NCBI RefSeq assembly: GCF_020829645.1
Contig: NZ_JAIVFS010000001.1
Span: 310,869 to 374,868 of the forward strand
Source: Nostoc mirabile CHAB5784
GTDB lineage: Bacteria; Cyanobacteriota; Cyanobacteriia; Cyanobacteriales; Nostocaceae
DNA: 64,000 nt
Direction of reading: 5' to 3'
In this document: in pieces, positions 35,086 through 44,535 of the stretch
Position numbering within the stretch: position 1 is the first letter of the stretch
How the letters are laid out: the number at the start of each line of letters is the position of its first letter
Notes under the pieces: generated by a model
Told to the model about the DNA's origin: nothing
Seen by the model: only the letters and a program-made list of their open reading frames with translations
Database searches by the model: none
Translations under genes and position numbers: made by a program

Positions 35086-35583
35086 ATGGGGAAGGTTTTA
35101 GTCTTAAACGCCTCTTACGAACCTCTCAATATAACGAGTTGGCGTCGTGCTGTGGTTCTTTTAATTAAGGGCAAAGCAGAACGCGTGGAACACAACGGGA
35201 AATTCCTATACTCGGATTTTCCGTTGCCGACCGTGATCAGGTTGCGTCATTACGTGCGTGTTCCTTATAAAGAAATTCCTCTGACTCGCCGAAATATATT
35301 GCACCGTGACGGTCATGCGTGTCAATACTGTGGTTATACAGGGGATGAGTTGACCCTAGACCATGTAATACCGCGATCGCGCGGCGGGGGTGATAGCTGG
35401 GAAAACATTGTGACCGCTTGTGTGCGTTGCAATGTCAAAAAAGGCAGTCGCACTCCCCATGAAGCTCACATGCCTTTACGTCATCCTCCTCGCCAACCTT
35501 ATAGCAGCCTCTATTTCGAGGTCAGCAAACATCTTAAGAGTGGACTGCATACAGAGTGGCAAAAGTATGTTATAGGTCTTTGA
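35086..35583 (+). CDS. HNH endonuclease
   Basis: A 165-residue protein, strongly conserved in cyanobacteria. It begins KVLVLNASYEPLNITSWRRAV. The HNH core is CQYCGYTGDELTLDHVIPRSRGGG...WENIVTACVRCNVKKG, with two CxxC zinc pairs (CQYC, CVRC) and the catalytic His in DHVIPRS. HNH proteins of this size cut DNA, but the role of this family is not known. The ATG at 35086 is 38 bp after an AT-rich region and needs no alternative. Confidence 0.92.
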   Translation: MGKVLVLNASYEPLNITSWRRAVVLLIKGKAERVEHNGKFLYSDFPLPTVIRLRHYVRVPYKEIPLTRRNILHRDGHACQYCGYTGDELTLDHVIPRSRGGGDSWENIVTACVRCNVKKGSRTPHEAHMPLRHPPRQPYSSLYFEVSKHLKSGLHTEWQKYVIGL

Positions 35584-36379
35584 GCAAAAAAGCAGAGGAG
35601 CAAAGGAGAAAGAAGAAACACCTTTTTGCTTTGGGACAGTGCCAATAACTTTAGTTATCGATTGTTGAAAAATTGGTGGCTATATTGCTTGCAAGGAATG
35701 CGATCGCGTCTCCTAAACAGGCGCAATGCGCCAACGCTCAAGCCTCTACATTTGTCTATGGGGCTTGCTCTTTCCTCCCTGACTTCTCCCAAGGGGAGAC
35801 GCTAAAAGCGATCTGCCTTCTTGCACTAGTACAGGGCGGCGTAAATCAAGCTACCATTTTAAAAGTTGCAAAAGCCTTGATATACAAAACTTTTGACATC
35901 CGCCTTGCGGTACTAAGTTTCGCTCTAAATTATCAGAACTTTTAAAGGGGATAAAAAACACGCATTGTTCAATAAAAATAATTGTTAATTGCTCAATAGT
36001 CACAATAATGAGATTATTGAGCATAAGACTATTTCAAATATCAAGGACTAACCTGAAAGTATAAGATAGAAAGTATACCCTAAATCAGATTAAAATTCCC
36101 CTAATTGAATTTACGGAAGAGAAAAAAAGCTCCTCAAGCAGATTTATGCTTTCAGATACAGCCCTATATGCTAGACTTGCTTGTTTCCAGCAGCTATACG
36201 CCTAAGAGTGGAATTTAGTTCATTGTTGAGCGCTGGTGTGACTGACAAAAATATACTTAGATGTATAGTGCAATGTCTTGATATTTTTGCGAAGATCAAA
36301 ATAATGTGGCTGAATTCAGGGAATTGCTGATTGTAGTATTTCTGAATTAAAGGAGCCTCACACTTTAAAAAAGTTCCCT
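35584..36379. other. 796-bp gene-poor region
   Basis: A 90-codon open frame at 35673-35945 is built from dispersed repeats (GCGATCGCGTCTCC, CTCCCAAGGGGAGACGC) and is not accepted as a gene. The rest (35946-36379) is AT-rich leader for the DHH gene, with no array and no strong hairpin recognised. Confidence 0.55.
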
Positions 36380-37663
36380 ATGTACTTGAATTCTTCCGTT
36401 ACTCAGTTTGAGAGTTTGTCATCGACCACAGAGCCAAACCCAGAGGAACCTGAAATAGAGAAAACGCCAGTGGAAGTTTCATTTAAAACTCCGTCATTAC
36501 CGCCATCGGTAGGTGAAGGATCTATATATCTCAGTCAGCGTGGTAATTCCCTGGCACAACAAAAGTCAGAAGAACTGCAAAGAACCCTTCTGGCACACCG
36601 ACACGATCGCCAACTGGTAATTCTGCAAGATTTTCCTGATCCTGATGCCCTTTCCTGTGCCTGGGCTTATCAGTTAATTGCCCAGCAATATGATATCAAA
36701 TGTGAAATAATTTATGCTGGCGCATTGAGCCATCAAGAAAATATTGCCTTGGTAAGGCTGACTAATTTACCTATCCAACGCTGGACAACGCAAACCTTGA
36801 AAACAAAAGATTTGTCATCTTATCAAGGTTTTGTCTTAATTGATAACCAGGGAACCACTTCACAACTACTGTCAGCGGTACAGCAGGCTGGAATTCCTCT
36901 AGTGGTACTCATCGACCATCACAGTATCCAAGGCGATCTGCAATCAGAGTTTGAGGATATCCGTCCATACGTAAGAGCGACGGCAACAATTTTTACTCAA
37001 TACCTGCAAACAGGATTATTAGCATTAGATAGTAGCATAAATCAACACGTCAAATGCGCTACTGCCTTGATGCACGGCTTGCGCTCGGATACAAATCGGC
37101 TAATGCAAGCGCAAGAAGAAGATTTTATGGCAGCTGCGTATTTAAGCCGATTTTATGACGCTCAACTGCTAAACGCCATTTTACAAGCGAATCGTTCCAA
37201 GCGGGTAATGGATGTGATCGAGCGATCGCTAAAAAATCGCATCGTCCAAAATAACTTTTCCATCGCTGGTGTTGGTTACTTACGCTACGAAGACCGTGAC
37301 GCCATCCCCCAAGCGGCTGATTTTCTTGTCACCGAAGAAAACGTCCACACCGCCGTAGTTTATGGCATTGTTCACGATGAAGACGATGAACTGGAAATAG
37401 TCATCGGTTCCTTGAGAACTAGCAAACTTACCCTTGACCCCGATGAATTCATCAAAGAAGCCTTTGGACAAGATAGTGCAGGGCGTTTTTTCGGCGGTGG
37501 AAGGACAAGCGCAGGCGGCTTTGAAATTCCAATGGGCTTCTTATCTGGCAGCAACGAAAATTCCACCTATGCGAAAATGAAATGGGAAGTATTCGACGCT
37601 CAAATTAAGCAAAAACTGTTGAGGTTAGTTAATCCTAGAGATAATCCGATTCAATCGGAGTAA
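36380..37663 (+). CDS. DHH-DHHA1 phosphoesterase (NrnA-like)
   Basis: 427 residues. After a Ser/Glu/Pro-rich N-terminal tail (1-60) comes the DHH core. LVILQDFPDPDALSCAW (variant of the first DHD motif), FVLIDNQGT, LVVLIDHH and GLRSDTNRLMQA supply metal-binding acids. The C-terminal DHHA1 domain ends GRFFGGGRTSAGGFEIPMGF, the RNA-binding GGGR.AGG motif. Relatives degrade nanoRNA, pAp or c-di-AMP. Which substrate applies here cannot be told. A clear terminator hairpin follows at 37735-37761. Confidence 0.88.
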   Translation: MYLNSSVTQFESLSSTTEPNPEEPEIEKTPVEVSFKTPSLPPSVGEGSIYLSQRGNSLAQQKSEELQRTLLAHRHDRQLVILQDFPDPDALSCAWAYQLIAQQYDIKCEIIYAGALSHQENIALVRLTNLPIQRWTTQTLKTKDLSSYQGFVLIDNQGTTSQLLSAVQQAGIPLVVLIDHHSIQGDLQSEFEDIRPYVRATATIFTQYLQTGLLALDSSINQHVKCATALMHGLRSDTNRLMQAQEEDFMAAAYLSRFYDAQLLNAILQANRSKRVMDVIERSLKNRIVQNNFSIAGVGYLRYEDRDAIPQAADFLVTEENVHTAVVYGIVHDEDDELEIVIGSLRTSKLTLDPDEFIKEAFGQDSAGRFFGGGRTSAGGFEIPMGFLSGSNENSTYAKMKWEVFDAQIKQKLLRLVNPRDNPIQSE

Positions 37664-37734
37664 AGGAAGGTGAGGGAGATCAGGAGAACTCCTAACTCAT
37701 GCAGCAGTCAAATTGTTTGGTCAAATAGCATCCC

Positions 37735-37761
37735 TTCCCGACTTTTCTAAAAAGTCGGGAA
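37735..37761 (+). terminator. intrinsic terminator after the DHH gene
   Basis: TTCCCGACTTTT pairs with AAAAGTCGGGAA around a CTAA-centred loop. It is followed by TTTGGATTTTA on the plus strand. Confidence 0.75.
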
Positions 37762-37870
37762 TTTGGATTTTATTACCTGATTAAGAATGTAGTTCATGCC
37801 TAATCTTAAGTAAGTCGGTACAAATAAAGTTAACTCGTGCCTAGCTATTTATTTGCCAAAAAGGAGCGCT

Positions 37871-38341
37871 ATGAAGTCTATAGAACTTCAAATGTTACAA
37901 ACTCTGTATGAGCAAGATTTTTATGCTTGGGTAGAGCAGACCGCAGCACTTTTACAATCGCATCAGTGGGACACGTTGGATTTAGAACACTTAATTGAGG
38001 AAGTGGTGGACTTGGGTAAAAGTCAACAGCGTGCCTTGCAGAGTGCGTTACGGTTAGTCTTATCGCATTTGTTGAAGTGGAAGTATCAACCTGAACGTCG
38101 TAGTCACAGTTGGCAAGTCACCATTACCCGTGAGCGACTGAATATAGATGAATTGCTGCAAGAAAGTCCTAGCTTGCGCCGTTTTTTAAATTATGCCGAG
38201 TGGATAAATACTACCTATCAAAGAGCGCGGCGAGAGGCAATGGTAGAAACAGGTTTATCAGAAGAGAATTTTGCGATGGTCTGTGCCTTTTCTGTTGATG
38301 AGATTTTAGACTTAGATTTTTATCCTAACGCTGATGAATAA
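37871..38341 (+). CDS. DUF29 family protein
   Basis: From the ATG at 37871, preceded by AAAAAGGAGCGCT, the protein is 156 residues. DUF29 signatures are LYEQDFYAWVEQTAALLQ, LDLEHLIEEVVDLGKSQQ and LLSHLLKWKYQPE (here LSHLLKWKYQPERRSHSW). The family is very common in cyanobacteria and of unknown function. A TTG further upstream (37853) keeps the frame open but would place the ribosome site inside the gene. Confidence 0.87.
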   Translation: MKSIELQMLQTLYEQDFYAWVEQTAALLQSHQWDTLDLEHLIEEVVDLGKSQQRALQSALRLVLSHLLKWKYQPERRSHSWQVTITRERLNIDELLQESPSLRRFLNYAEWINTTYQRARREAMVETGLSEENFAMVCAFSVDEILDLDFYPNADE

Positions 38342-38396
38342 GTATGTAGAAATTTTGTATAAGTGTAGAAATACCCAATATCATGAGGAGCCATCT

Positions 38397-38456
38397 GTGA
38401 AAATTGCTGCGAGTTTGTTAACTAATTATCAAGATATGCACTGGGAATGGGAATAA
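38397..38456 (+). CDS. possible 19-residue leader peptide
   Basis: A GTG at 38397 preceded by GAGGAG (38385-38390, 6 nt spacing) opens a 19-codon frame (MKIAASLLTNYQDMHWEWE) whose stop lies 10 bases inside the following RusA-like gene. That gene itself lacks a good ribosome site, so translational coupling is plausible. It may equally be the relic of an antitoxin-type gene start. Confidence 0.3.
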   Translation: MKIAASLLTNYQDMHWEWE

Positions 38457-38857
38457 TACCTTTTGAATTTCTCATTCCCAGACGGCCTGTTTCGTTACAG
38501 ACAAAGAAAAGAGAAAATCTTCAGGCATGGAAGAATTTTGTGCGCGTTGAAGCCCAAAAGGTTTGGAAAGATGACAGTCCCATCACAAAAGGCGATCTAC
38601 AGCTGACGCTAGTTTATCTTTGTGATGAGTTTCCGGCTGACATCGATAACATTATCAAGCCAATTCAGGATGCACTTGTAAACTTAGTTTTTGAAGATGA
38701 TAGTTTAGTATCAGATGTAGATAGTCATCGTCGGTTTATGTCTGATCCGATTGATATTATAAGTCTACCTTCCTTATTACAGCGTGCTGTAATCACAGGT
38801 AAAGAGTGTGTTTATGTAAAAGTGAGTGAATCTCAACCACTGGAAAAATACTTATGA
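38447..38857 (+). CDS. RusA-family endonuclease-like protein
   Basis: 136 residues with the RusA pattern: N-terminal IPFEFLIPRRPVSLQTK, a basic region, and the catalytic segment FPADIDNIIKPIQDALVNLVFEDDS with the Asp residues that hold the metal. RusA proteins resolve Holliday junctions and are mostly prophage-derived. Stand-alone versions like this one are common in cyanobacteria. It overlaps the next gene by 4 bases (ATGA), forming an operon with the PD-(D/E)XK fusion and the PIN gene. Confidence 0.8.
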   Translation: MGIIPFEFLIPRRPVSLQTKKRENLQAWKNFVRVEAQKVWKDDSPITKGDLQLTLVYLCDEFPADIDNIIKPIQDALVNLVFEDDSLVSDVDSHRRFMSDPIDIISLPSLLQRAVITGKECVYVKVSESQPLEKYL

Positions 38858-40113
38858 TTAACAATACGAAAAATCTACATGATGAAAAGATAAAATCTCT
38901 GGCAGAGAAGTACGAAAGTCAAGGATTTCGTGTTTTACTTAAACCCAAAGCAGATGAATTACCATTATATTTGGGTAACTACCAGCCAGAGATGATTGCT
39001 ATTAAAGACGGCTCAGGTTTGGTAATTGAAGTAAAAACCAACCTCAGCCGAGTGTCAGTTGATCGTTTACAGGCTTTAGCAGAAGAAGTGAGTAAACATC
39101 AAGGCTGGCGTTTTTTATTGGTCACGCTTGAAGACATAGAAGCTAAGTCATTACCTGGAACATCCGAACAACTTCCTTCATGGCAAGAGCTAACTGATCG
39201 GTTTATCCAAGCACATAAGCTTATTGAAAATAATGAAATTGAACCTGCTTTTCTTTATATGTGGAGTATTTTTGAGGGAGTTTTAAGAAAGCGAGCAGTC
39301 GATGTGTCAATTCCTATTGAACGTTTCCCAGCCATAGGATTACTAAGACATCTATACTCCTTGGGAGAGTTATCAATCTCTCAATTTGACCTTGCTCAAG
39401 CTTGTTTTGAAGTTCGTAATCGTCTTGATCACGGATATATTGAAAACCTAAAATTGCAAGTTGTACATGATTTTGACAATTTGGTTGGTGAAATGTTAGC
39501 GGAATGGACAACTGATAGTTTAGAAGAGTCGTGGTTTGATTCATCATTATCACTAGCTAAAGATTTAATAAATGATAAAAAACTAAAGAATGAATTAAGC
39601 GATGAGCCGATTGGAAAAAGTTTAGAACTCACTATTAGTCAACTTTCACTAGAGGAACTAGCTGCTTTTCGTGCTTGGTTTGGGGAATTCGATGCAGCAT
39701 CCTTGGATAAACGAGAAGACTTAAGGAAAAATTTAATCAATCAAAAAAACAATCTCATCTCACTAGAATTAGCTAGATATTTAATAAATGAGATAAGTGA
39801 GAAAAAACTAAAGAATGAATTAAACAACAAGCAGGTTATAATAAACGTCGAATGCGATGTTAGTCTACTTTCACCAGAGGATCTCGCCGCATTTCGTACC
39901 TGGTTTGCAGAATTCGATGCAGCAGCCTGGGATAAACAGATTGAAAAAGATGTGGCTCAACAAGAAACCCTATCGTCTATTACTGACAGTCCAACCTTAG
40001 AACCTTTAACCGACCTTGACTCCTGGACTCAGAGTTTAATAGGTGTAATCCAGCTAGAAGAAGAAAATCCGACAGAAAATTATGTGGATTATTTAGAGGA
40101 GAAATACGGTTGA
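38854..40113 (+). CDS. PD-(D/E)XK-like protein fused to two antitoxin-like motifs
   Basis: 419 residues. The N-terminal part (about 10-95) has YESQGFRVLL, PEMIAIKDGSGLVIEVKTNLSR (Asp/Glu-x-Lys) and GWRFLLVTLE, a PD-(D/E)XK nuclease-like core. The middle (about 110-220) is helical, with SLGELSISQFDLA and FEVRNRLDHG resembling HEPN/RiboL-PSP-like helices. The C-terminal third has two copies of a motif, LSLEELAAFRAWFGEFDAAS and LSPEDLAAFRTWFAEFDAAA, known to me from short antitoxins that precede RelE/ParE or PIN toxins. It overlaps RusA upstream (4 bp) and the PIN gene downstream (4 bp). A three-module conflict protein is my inference. Confidence 0.65.
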   Translation: MINNTKNLHDEKIKSLAEKYESQGFRVLLKPKADELPLYLGNYQPEMIAIKDGSGLVIEVKTNLSRVSVDRLQALAEEVSKHQGWRFLLVTLEDIEAKSLPGTSEQLPSWQELTDRFIQAHKLIENNEIEPAFLYMWSIFEGVLRKRAVDVSIPIERFPAIGLLRHLYSLGELSISQFDLAQACFEVRNRLDHGYIENLKLQVVHDFDNLVGEMLAEWTTDSLEESWFDSSLSLAKDLINDKKLKNELSDEPIGKSLELTISQLSLEELAAFRAWFGEFDAASLDKREDLRKNLINQKNNLISLELARYLINEISEKKLKNELNNKQVIINVECDVSLLSPEDLAAFRTWFAEFDAAAWDKQIEKDVAQQETLSSITDSPTLEPLTDLDSWTQSLIGVIQLEEENPTENYVDYLEEKYG

Positions 40114-40523
40114 AACGGGTGTTGTTCGACAGCGATGTGTTGCTCGATATTTTGGCACAGCGTCAACCATTTATCGTAGCTTCTGCACGAGCATTAAATA
40201 CAGTAATGCAGAATCAAGTACAAGGTTATGTTTCAGGTCATGCAGTAACCAATATTTTCTATATTCTGCGTCGTCAAGTTGGTAATGAAGTAGCGCGTGA
40301 ACTATTAGCAAAGTTATTGCAGCACCTTCAAGTTGCCAGCGTAACAGATGAAGTTATTCGGCAAGCTTTGAATAGCTCAATTAAGGATTTTGAGGATGCG
40401 GTAACGAGTACTGCGGCGCTTACGGCAGGTTTAGAAATAATTGTGACGCGAAACACACCCGATTTTGTGGCTTCTTTAGTTCCGGCAATGCTGCCAGATG
40501 AGTTTTTGACAACGCTAATTTGA
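40110..40523 (+). CDS. PIN-domain protein (VapC-like toxin)
   Basis: 137 residues. VLFDSDVLLDILAQRQPF carries the first PIN aspartates. SGHAVTNIFYIL carries the middle helix. SSIKDFEDAVTSTAAL has the conserved acidic pair, and IIVTRNTPDF is the last PIN strand. This is a complete ribonuclease-type active site. It starts at TTG (40110), which overlaps the stop of the upstream antitoxin-like fusion as TTGA, indicating translational coupling. Confidence 0.85.
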   Translation: MKRVLFDSDVLLDILAQRQPFIVASARALNTVMQNQVQGYVSGHAVTNIFYILRRQVGNEVARELLAKLLQHLQVASVTDEVIRQALNSSIKDFEDAVTSTAALTAGLEIIVTRNTPDFVASLVPAMLPDEFLTTLI

Positions 40524-40552
40524 GTGAGTCTATTTTTCTGAGAGGTATAAAA

Positions 40553-40933
40553 ATGACACAGCAAGAATTGTTTAATGAGTTTTTATCCCTTCCTGCGGAA
40601 GCACAGCATCAAGTAATCGACTTTATTGCTTTTTTGCGACAAAGATATGCAGTAGTTGAATCTGCCTCTGAGCTACCTGACATTGACTTGATAAATGATA
40701 GCTTTATTGCGATGTGGAGCGTAGGCGTAGCCCGTCGTAGACATCGCCAAGATTTAGCTGATAGCACTACTTGGTGCGCGGTGTTCGAGAAAATGAGTGG
40801 TCAAAGTCACATCACTAACTCAACCATCAGTCTCATTGCAGCTACAGCAATAGTGTGGAATTACCCGTTTATCACAAAAAACCAACGGGATTACAGATTT
40901 ATTCAAGGTTTAAACCTGTTGCCATATCCGTAA
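40553..40933 (+). CDS. antitoxin-toxin chimera (VapB-like N-terminus, PIN C-terminus)
   Basis: From the ATG at 40553, with GAGAGG upstream, the first 50 residues (MTQQELFNEFLSLPAEAQHQVIDFIAFLRQRY) are a DUF2281-type antitoxin. The last 40 (ISLIAATAIVWNYPFITKNQRDYRFIQGLNLLPY) are the C-terminal strand and helix of a PIN toxin. Between them an inverted short repeat (GCGATGT...ACATCGC, 40709-40748) is read in frame. This looks like an internal deletion joining an old vapBC pair. An active PIN site is absent. Confidence 0.65.
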   Translation: MTQQELFNEFLSLPAEAQHQVIDFIAFLRQRYAVVESASELPDIDLINDSFIAMWSVGVARRRHRQDLADSTTWCAVFEKMSGQSHITNSTISLIAATAIVWNYPFITKNQRDYRFIQGLNLLPYP

Positions 40934-41061
40934 CTAGAACACCTAACGCCGCTTTGCACCGGACAGATGGCATATCAATGAATACGTAATAATGATTAAG
41001 ATTAGGATAGGTTAATTGACAGCAGACGTAAATCCTAACTAAGCACGGGCTATGCCTCGCT

Positions 41062-41577
41062 ATGCTTAACAGAACTCAAAGTATGGAACTATATTTAATT
41101 CGTCATGGCATCGCCGAAGACAAGGGATTAGGCATCAAGGATGAGGAGCGCAGCCTTACCAAAGAAGGACGGCAAAAAACTGAGAAAGTCGCTCAGAAAC
41201 TTGTTAAATTGGGATTAAACTTTGATTTGATTCTCACCAGCCCCTTAGTGCGGGCCCGCCAAACGGCTGAAATTCTTATAGCAGAAAAACTAAGCTCCCA
41301 ATTAGAGGAATCTAGCCACCTCGCCCCCGATGGTCAAATTTCTAGTTGGCTAAAAGACTGGTTAGAGCCGAGGAATTATTCCCAAAATACCCAACTGGCA
41401 CTGGTTGGACACGAACCTGATTTAACCAATTGGGCAGAAATTCTCCTGTGGGGAGAAGTCAAAGCAAGCTTAGTCTTGAAAAAAGCAGGTATGATTGGGA
41501 TAAAACTACCAGAAACAGGTTCTCCTCTGGGTCGGAGTCAGATGTTTTGGTTGACACCACCCAAGTACCTGCTATAA
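41062..41577 (+). CDS. sixA: phosphohistidine phosphatase SixA
   Basis: About 165-171 residues, of the histidine phosphatase superfamily. ELYLIRHGIAEDKG has the nucleophilic His in RHG. LTSPLVRARQTAEI is the second Arg motif, and LALVGHEPDLTNW has the second catalytic His. SixA removes phosphate from HPt domains and phosphotransfer proteins. The start may be 41062 or, more likely, the ATG at 41083 just before the first beta strand. Confidence 0.9.
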   Translation: MLNRTQSMELYLIRHGIAEDKGLGIKDEERSLTKEGRQKTEKVAQKLVKLGLNFDLILTSPLVRARQTAEILIAEKLSSQLEESSHLAPDGQISSWLKDWLEPRNYSQNTQLALVGHEPDLTNWAEILLWGEVKASLVLKKAGMIGIKLPETGSPLGRSQMFWLTPPKYLL

Positions 41578-41684
41578 CAGTTTTTCAACATTTCCAATTG
41601 TTGTTAGAAGGGCTACTGTTATAGCGACAATAATTTCTGGTAAGTTAGCTTGATCAGATATTTCACAAAGCGAATGGTGGTGCC

Positions 41685-42821
41685 ATGATGGTGTGCGAAT
41701 ACAAGCCTGGTTTAGAAGGCATTCCCGCCGCCCAATCAAGTATCAGCTATGTTGATGGGCAAAAGGGAATACTAGAATATCGTGGCATCCGGATTGAGGA
41801 ACTAGCAGAAAAAAGTACATTCCTAGAAACTGCTTATCTCTTAATCTGGGGCGAACTGCCAAGCAACGAAGAATTGAAAGCATTTGAGCATGAAGTTCGT
41901 TACCACCGGCGGATAAAATACCGCATTCGGGACATGATGAAATGCTTTCCTGAAAGCGGTCACCCAATGGATGCGCTGCAAGCCTCTGCTGCTGCTTTAG
42001 GCTTGTTTTATTCGCTCCGGGATTTACATAATCCTGCCTACATTCGGGATTCAGTGGTGCGCCTGATAGCAACCATTCCCACGATGGTGGCGGCGTTCCA
42101 ACTGATGCGAAAAGGCAATGACCCGATACGTCCCCGTGATGACTTAGACTACTCCGCCAACTTTCTATACATGCTCGATGAGAAAGAACCCGATCCTCTG
42201 ATGGCGCGAGTTTTTGATATCTGCTTGATACTTCAAGTTGAGCATACAATGAATGCTTCCACTTTCAGTGCCAGGGTGACAGCTTCCACCTTGACTGATC
42301 CTTACGCTGTGGTTGCTAGTGCCGTGGGAACTTTGGGAGGGCCCTTGCATGGCGGAGCCAATGAAGAAGTAATTCAGATGTTGGAAAAAATTGGCTCTGT
42401 GGAAAATGTCCGTCCCTATATAGAGGATTGTCTGCAAACTAAATCTAAGATTATGGGCTTTGGACATCGTGTGTATAAAGTGAAAGACCCACGAGCCACA
42501 ATCTTACAAGGTCTAGCAGAACAGCTGTTTGAAAAGTTTGGGCATGACAAGTTCTATGATATTGCCCTAGAGATGGAACGCGTGGTAGAGGAAAAACTCG
42601 GTAGCAAAGGGATTTATCCAAATATTGACTTTTACTCAGGTTTGGTGTATAGAAAGATGGGGATTCCCACAGACTTGTTTACGCCAATATTTGCGATCGC
42701 CCGTGTTGCCGGTTGGTTAGCCCACTGGAAAGAACAACTAGCAGAAAACCGGATTTTCCGTCCTACCCAGGTTTACAACGGTCTGCACGAAGTTACTTAT
42801 ACCCCCATTGACAAACGGTAA
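41685..42821 (+). CDS. gltA: citrate synthase
   Basis: 378 residues, the short type II-like citrate synthase of cyanobacteria. It condenses acetyl-CoA and oxaloacetate at the entry of the incomplete-type TCA route. Signatures are PGLEGIPAAQSSISYVDGQKG (N-terminal part), VEHTMNASTFSARV, GGPLHGGANEEV (catalytic His) and MGFGHRVYKVKDPRA (second His). The C-terminus RPTQVYNG is complete. It is followed at 327 bp by ndhA on the same strand. Confidence 0.96.
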   Translation: MMVCEYKPGLEGIPAAQSSISYVDGQKGILEYRGIRIEELAEKSTFLETAYLLIWGELPSNEELKAFEHEVRYHRRIKYRIRDMMKCFPESGHPMDALQASAAALGLFYSLRDLHNPAYIRDSVVRLIATIPTMVAAFQLMRKGNDPIRPRDDLDYSANFLYMLDEKEPDPLMARVFDICLILQVEHTMNASTFSARVTASTLTDPYAVVASAVGTLGGPLHGGANEEVIQMLEKIGSVENVRPYIEDCLQTKSKIMGFGHRVYKVKDPRATILQGLAEQLFEKFGHDKFYDIALEMERVVEEKLGSKGIYPNIDFYSGLVYRKMGIPTDLFTPIFAIARVAGWLAHWKEQLAENRIFRPTQVYNGLHEVTYTPIDKR

Positions 42822-43148
42822 CTGGGGATTGGGGATGGGGCGTTGAAAAGAGGCAGAGGGGCAGGGAGCAGGGGGCAGGGGGGAAAATTCTCCCTTATCT
42901 TCCCCTGCTCCCCCTGCTTCCTCATGCCCCCGTCTCCTCAATAGCAATCTCAATGCCAACCATAAGTAGAAGTTCTGATCTCGCTTCAGAGGGCTAAAAC
43001 CATCCAACGATATACTAGGCATGGGAATTAGCAACAAATCTTCAATCAAGCGTCATCTGGGCAAAAATTAAAAATGGGTGAATTTACAGGTATTAATTCA
43101 ACTAATAGTTGTAATTCACCATGACTCGATGTCTTAAAGAGTGGAAAC
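42822..43148. other. gap between gltA and ndhA with G-rich repeat
   Basis: 42825-42935 holds complementary GGGGCAGGGAGCAGGGGG and CCCCTGCTCCCCCTGC repeats, able to form a long imperfect hairpin that might separate the two transcripts. The rest is the ndhA leader. Confidence 0.5.
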
Positions 43149-44267
43149 ATGAACTCAGGAATTGACCTCCAAGGAACTTTTATTGAATCCCTCCGGGATT
43201 TAGGTATACCACCAGGAACAGCCAAAGCAATTTGGATGCCACTGCCAATGATACTGATGCTGATTGGGGCAACAGTGGGGGTATTAGTTGCTACTTGGCT
43301 AGAACGAAAAATTTCTGCCGCCGCACAGCAGCGAATTGGGCCAGAATTCCAGGGGCCTTTTGGGTTGCTGGTACCTGTAGCGGATGGTTTGAAGTTGGTA
43401 TTTAAAGAAGATATAGTACCAGCCAAATCTGACCCTTGGCTGTTTACCCTTGGCCCAATTATTGTAGTGATTCCGGTGTTTCTGTCATTCCTGATCGTCC
43501 CCTTTGGGCAGAACATCGTAATTACCAATGTGGGCATGGGCGTATTCTTGTGGATTGCCTTGTCAAGCATTCAACCCATTGGTTTGTTAATGGCTGGCTA
43601 CGCATCTAATAATAAATACTCCCTTTTAGGGGGGTTGCGGGCAGCAGCGCAATCTATTAGTTATGAAATTCCTTTGGCGCTGGCGGTGTTAGCGATCGCT
43701 ATGATGTCTAACAGCCTCGACACAGTTGATATTGTCAATCAACAGTCTGGCTATGGCATTCTGGGCTGGAACATTTGGCGACAACCAATCGGTTTCCTGA
43801 TCTTTTGGATAGCCGCCCTAGCTGAATGCGAACGATTACCCTTTGACTTACCCGAAGCGGAAGAAGAAATTGTCGCAGGCTATCAGACTGAATACTCAGG
43901 TATGAAATTCGGTCTTTTCTACCTGGGTTCTTACGTTAACTTGATCCTTTCTTCCTTACTAGTAGCAATTCTCTACCTGGGCGGTTGGGACTTTCCCCTT
44001 CCCCTCAATCTCATCGCTGGTTGGTTGGGAGTCAGTGAACTAAATCCCGTGTTCCAGATAGTAACTGCTGCTTTGGGTATCACCATGACCGTATTCAAAG
44101 CCTATTTACTAGTGTTTGTCGCCATCCTGTTGCGCTGGACAGTGCCACGGGTACGGATTGATCAACTGTTAGATTTAGGATGGAAGTTTTTGTTGCCAGT
44201 TGGCTTGGTTAATCTCCTATTAACCGCCGCTCTGAAACTAGCCTTTCCCTTCGCTTTTGGTGGTTAG
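43149..44267 (+). CDS. ndhA: NAD(P)H-quinone oxidoreductase subunit 1 (NdhA)
   Basis: 372-residue polytopic membrane subunit of the NDH-1 complex in thylakoid membranes, active in respiration and photosystem I cyclic flow. Typical blocks are [36 protein letters not shown] and [27 protein letters not shown] at the quinone site. It is the first gene of ndhA-ndhI-ndhG-ndhE, the conserved cyanobacterial and chloroplast order. Confidence 0.97.
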   Translation: MNSGIDLQGTFIESLRDLGIPPGTAKAIWMPLPMILMLIGATVGVLVATWLERKISAAAQQRIGPEFQGPFGLLVPVADGLKLVFKEDIVPAKSDPWLFTLGPIIVVIPVFLSFLIVPFGQNIVITNVGMGVFLWIALSSIQPIGLLMAGYASNNKYSLLGGLRAAAQSISYEIPLALAVLAIAMMSNSLDTVDIVNQQSGYGILGWNIWRQPIGFLIFWIAALAECERLPFDLPEAEEEIVAGYQTEYSGMKFGLFYLGSYVNLILSSLLVAILYLGGWDFPLPLNLIAGWLGVSELNPVFQIVTAALGITMTVFKAYLLVFVAILLRWTVPRVRIDQLLDLGWKFLLPVGLVNLLLTAALKLAFPFAFGG

Positions 44268-44535
44268 TCATTAGTCATTAGTCATTAGTCATTAGTCATT
44301 AGTCATTAGAGACTTCCAAGAAATAAATTACCCAAATAAACGTAGACGCGGAGCGGCTTGCCGCAGGCTACCACAGAGACACAGAGAACACAGAGGAATG
44401 AGGAGAGAGAGCTTTTTCGTAAATTTATTGGGTATTTTTTTATTTGGAAGTCCCTTAGTACAAATGGCTAATGACCAAGGACAAAGGACAAGGGACAAAT
44501 AACGCTGATAGCTTAAAAACAGAGAGTGAAACATA
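44268..44535. repeat. repeat-rich spacer between ndhA and ndhI
   Basis: TTAGTCATTAG heptamers (44263-44310) are followed by an inverted pair, GACTTCCAAGAAATAAATTACCC (44310) against a matching AT-rich arm near 44440, around an rDNA-like repeat (GCGGCTTGCCGCAGGCTACC). It splits an otherwise tight operon. Confidence 0.6.

Noticed and set aside
35673..35945. 90-codon ORF
   Set aside because: Made of dispersed repeats with no recognisable domain or ribosome site.
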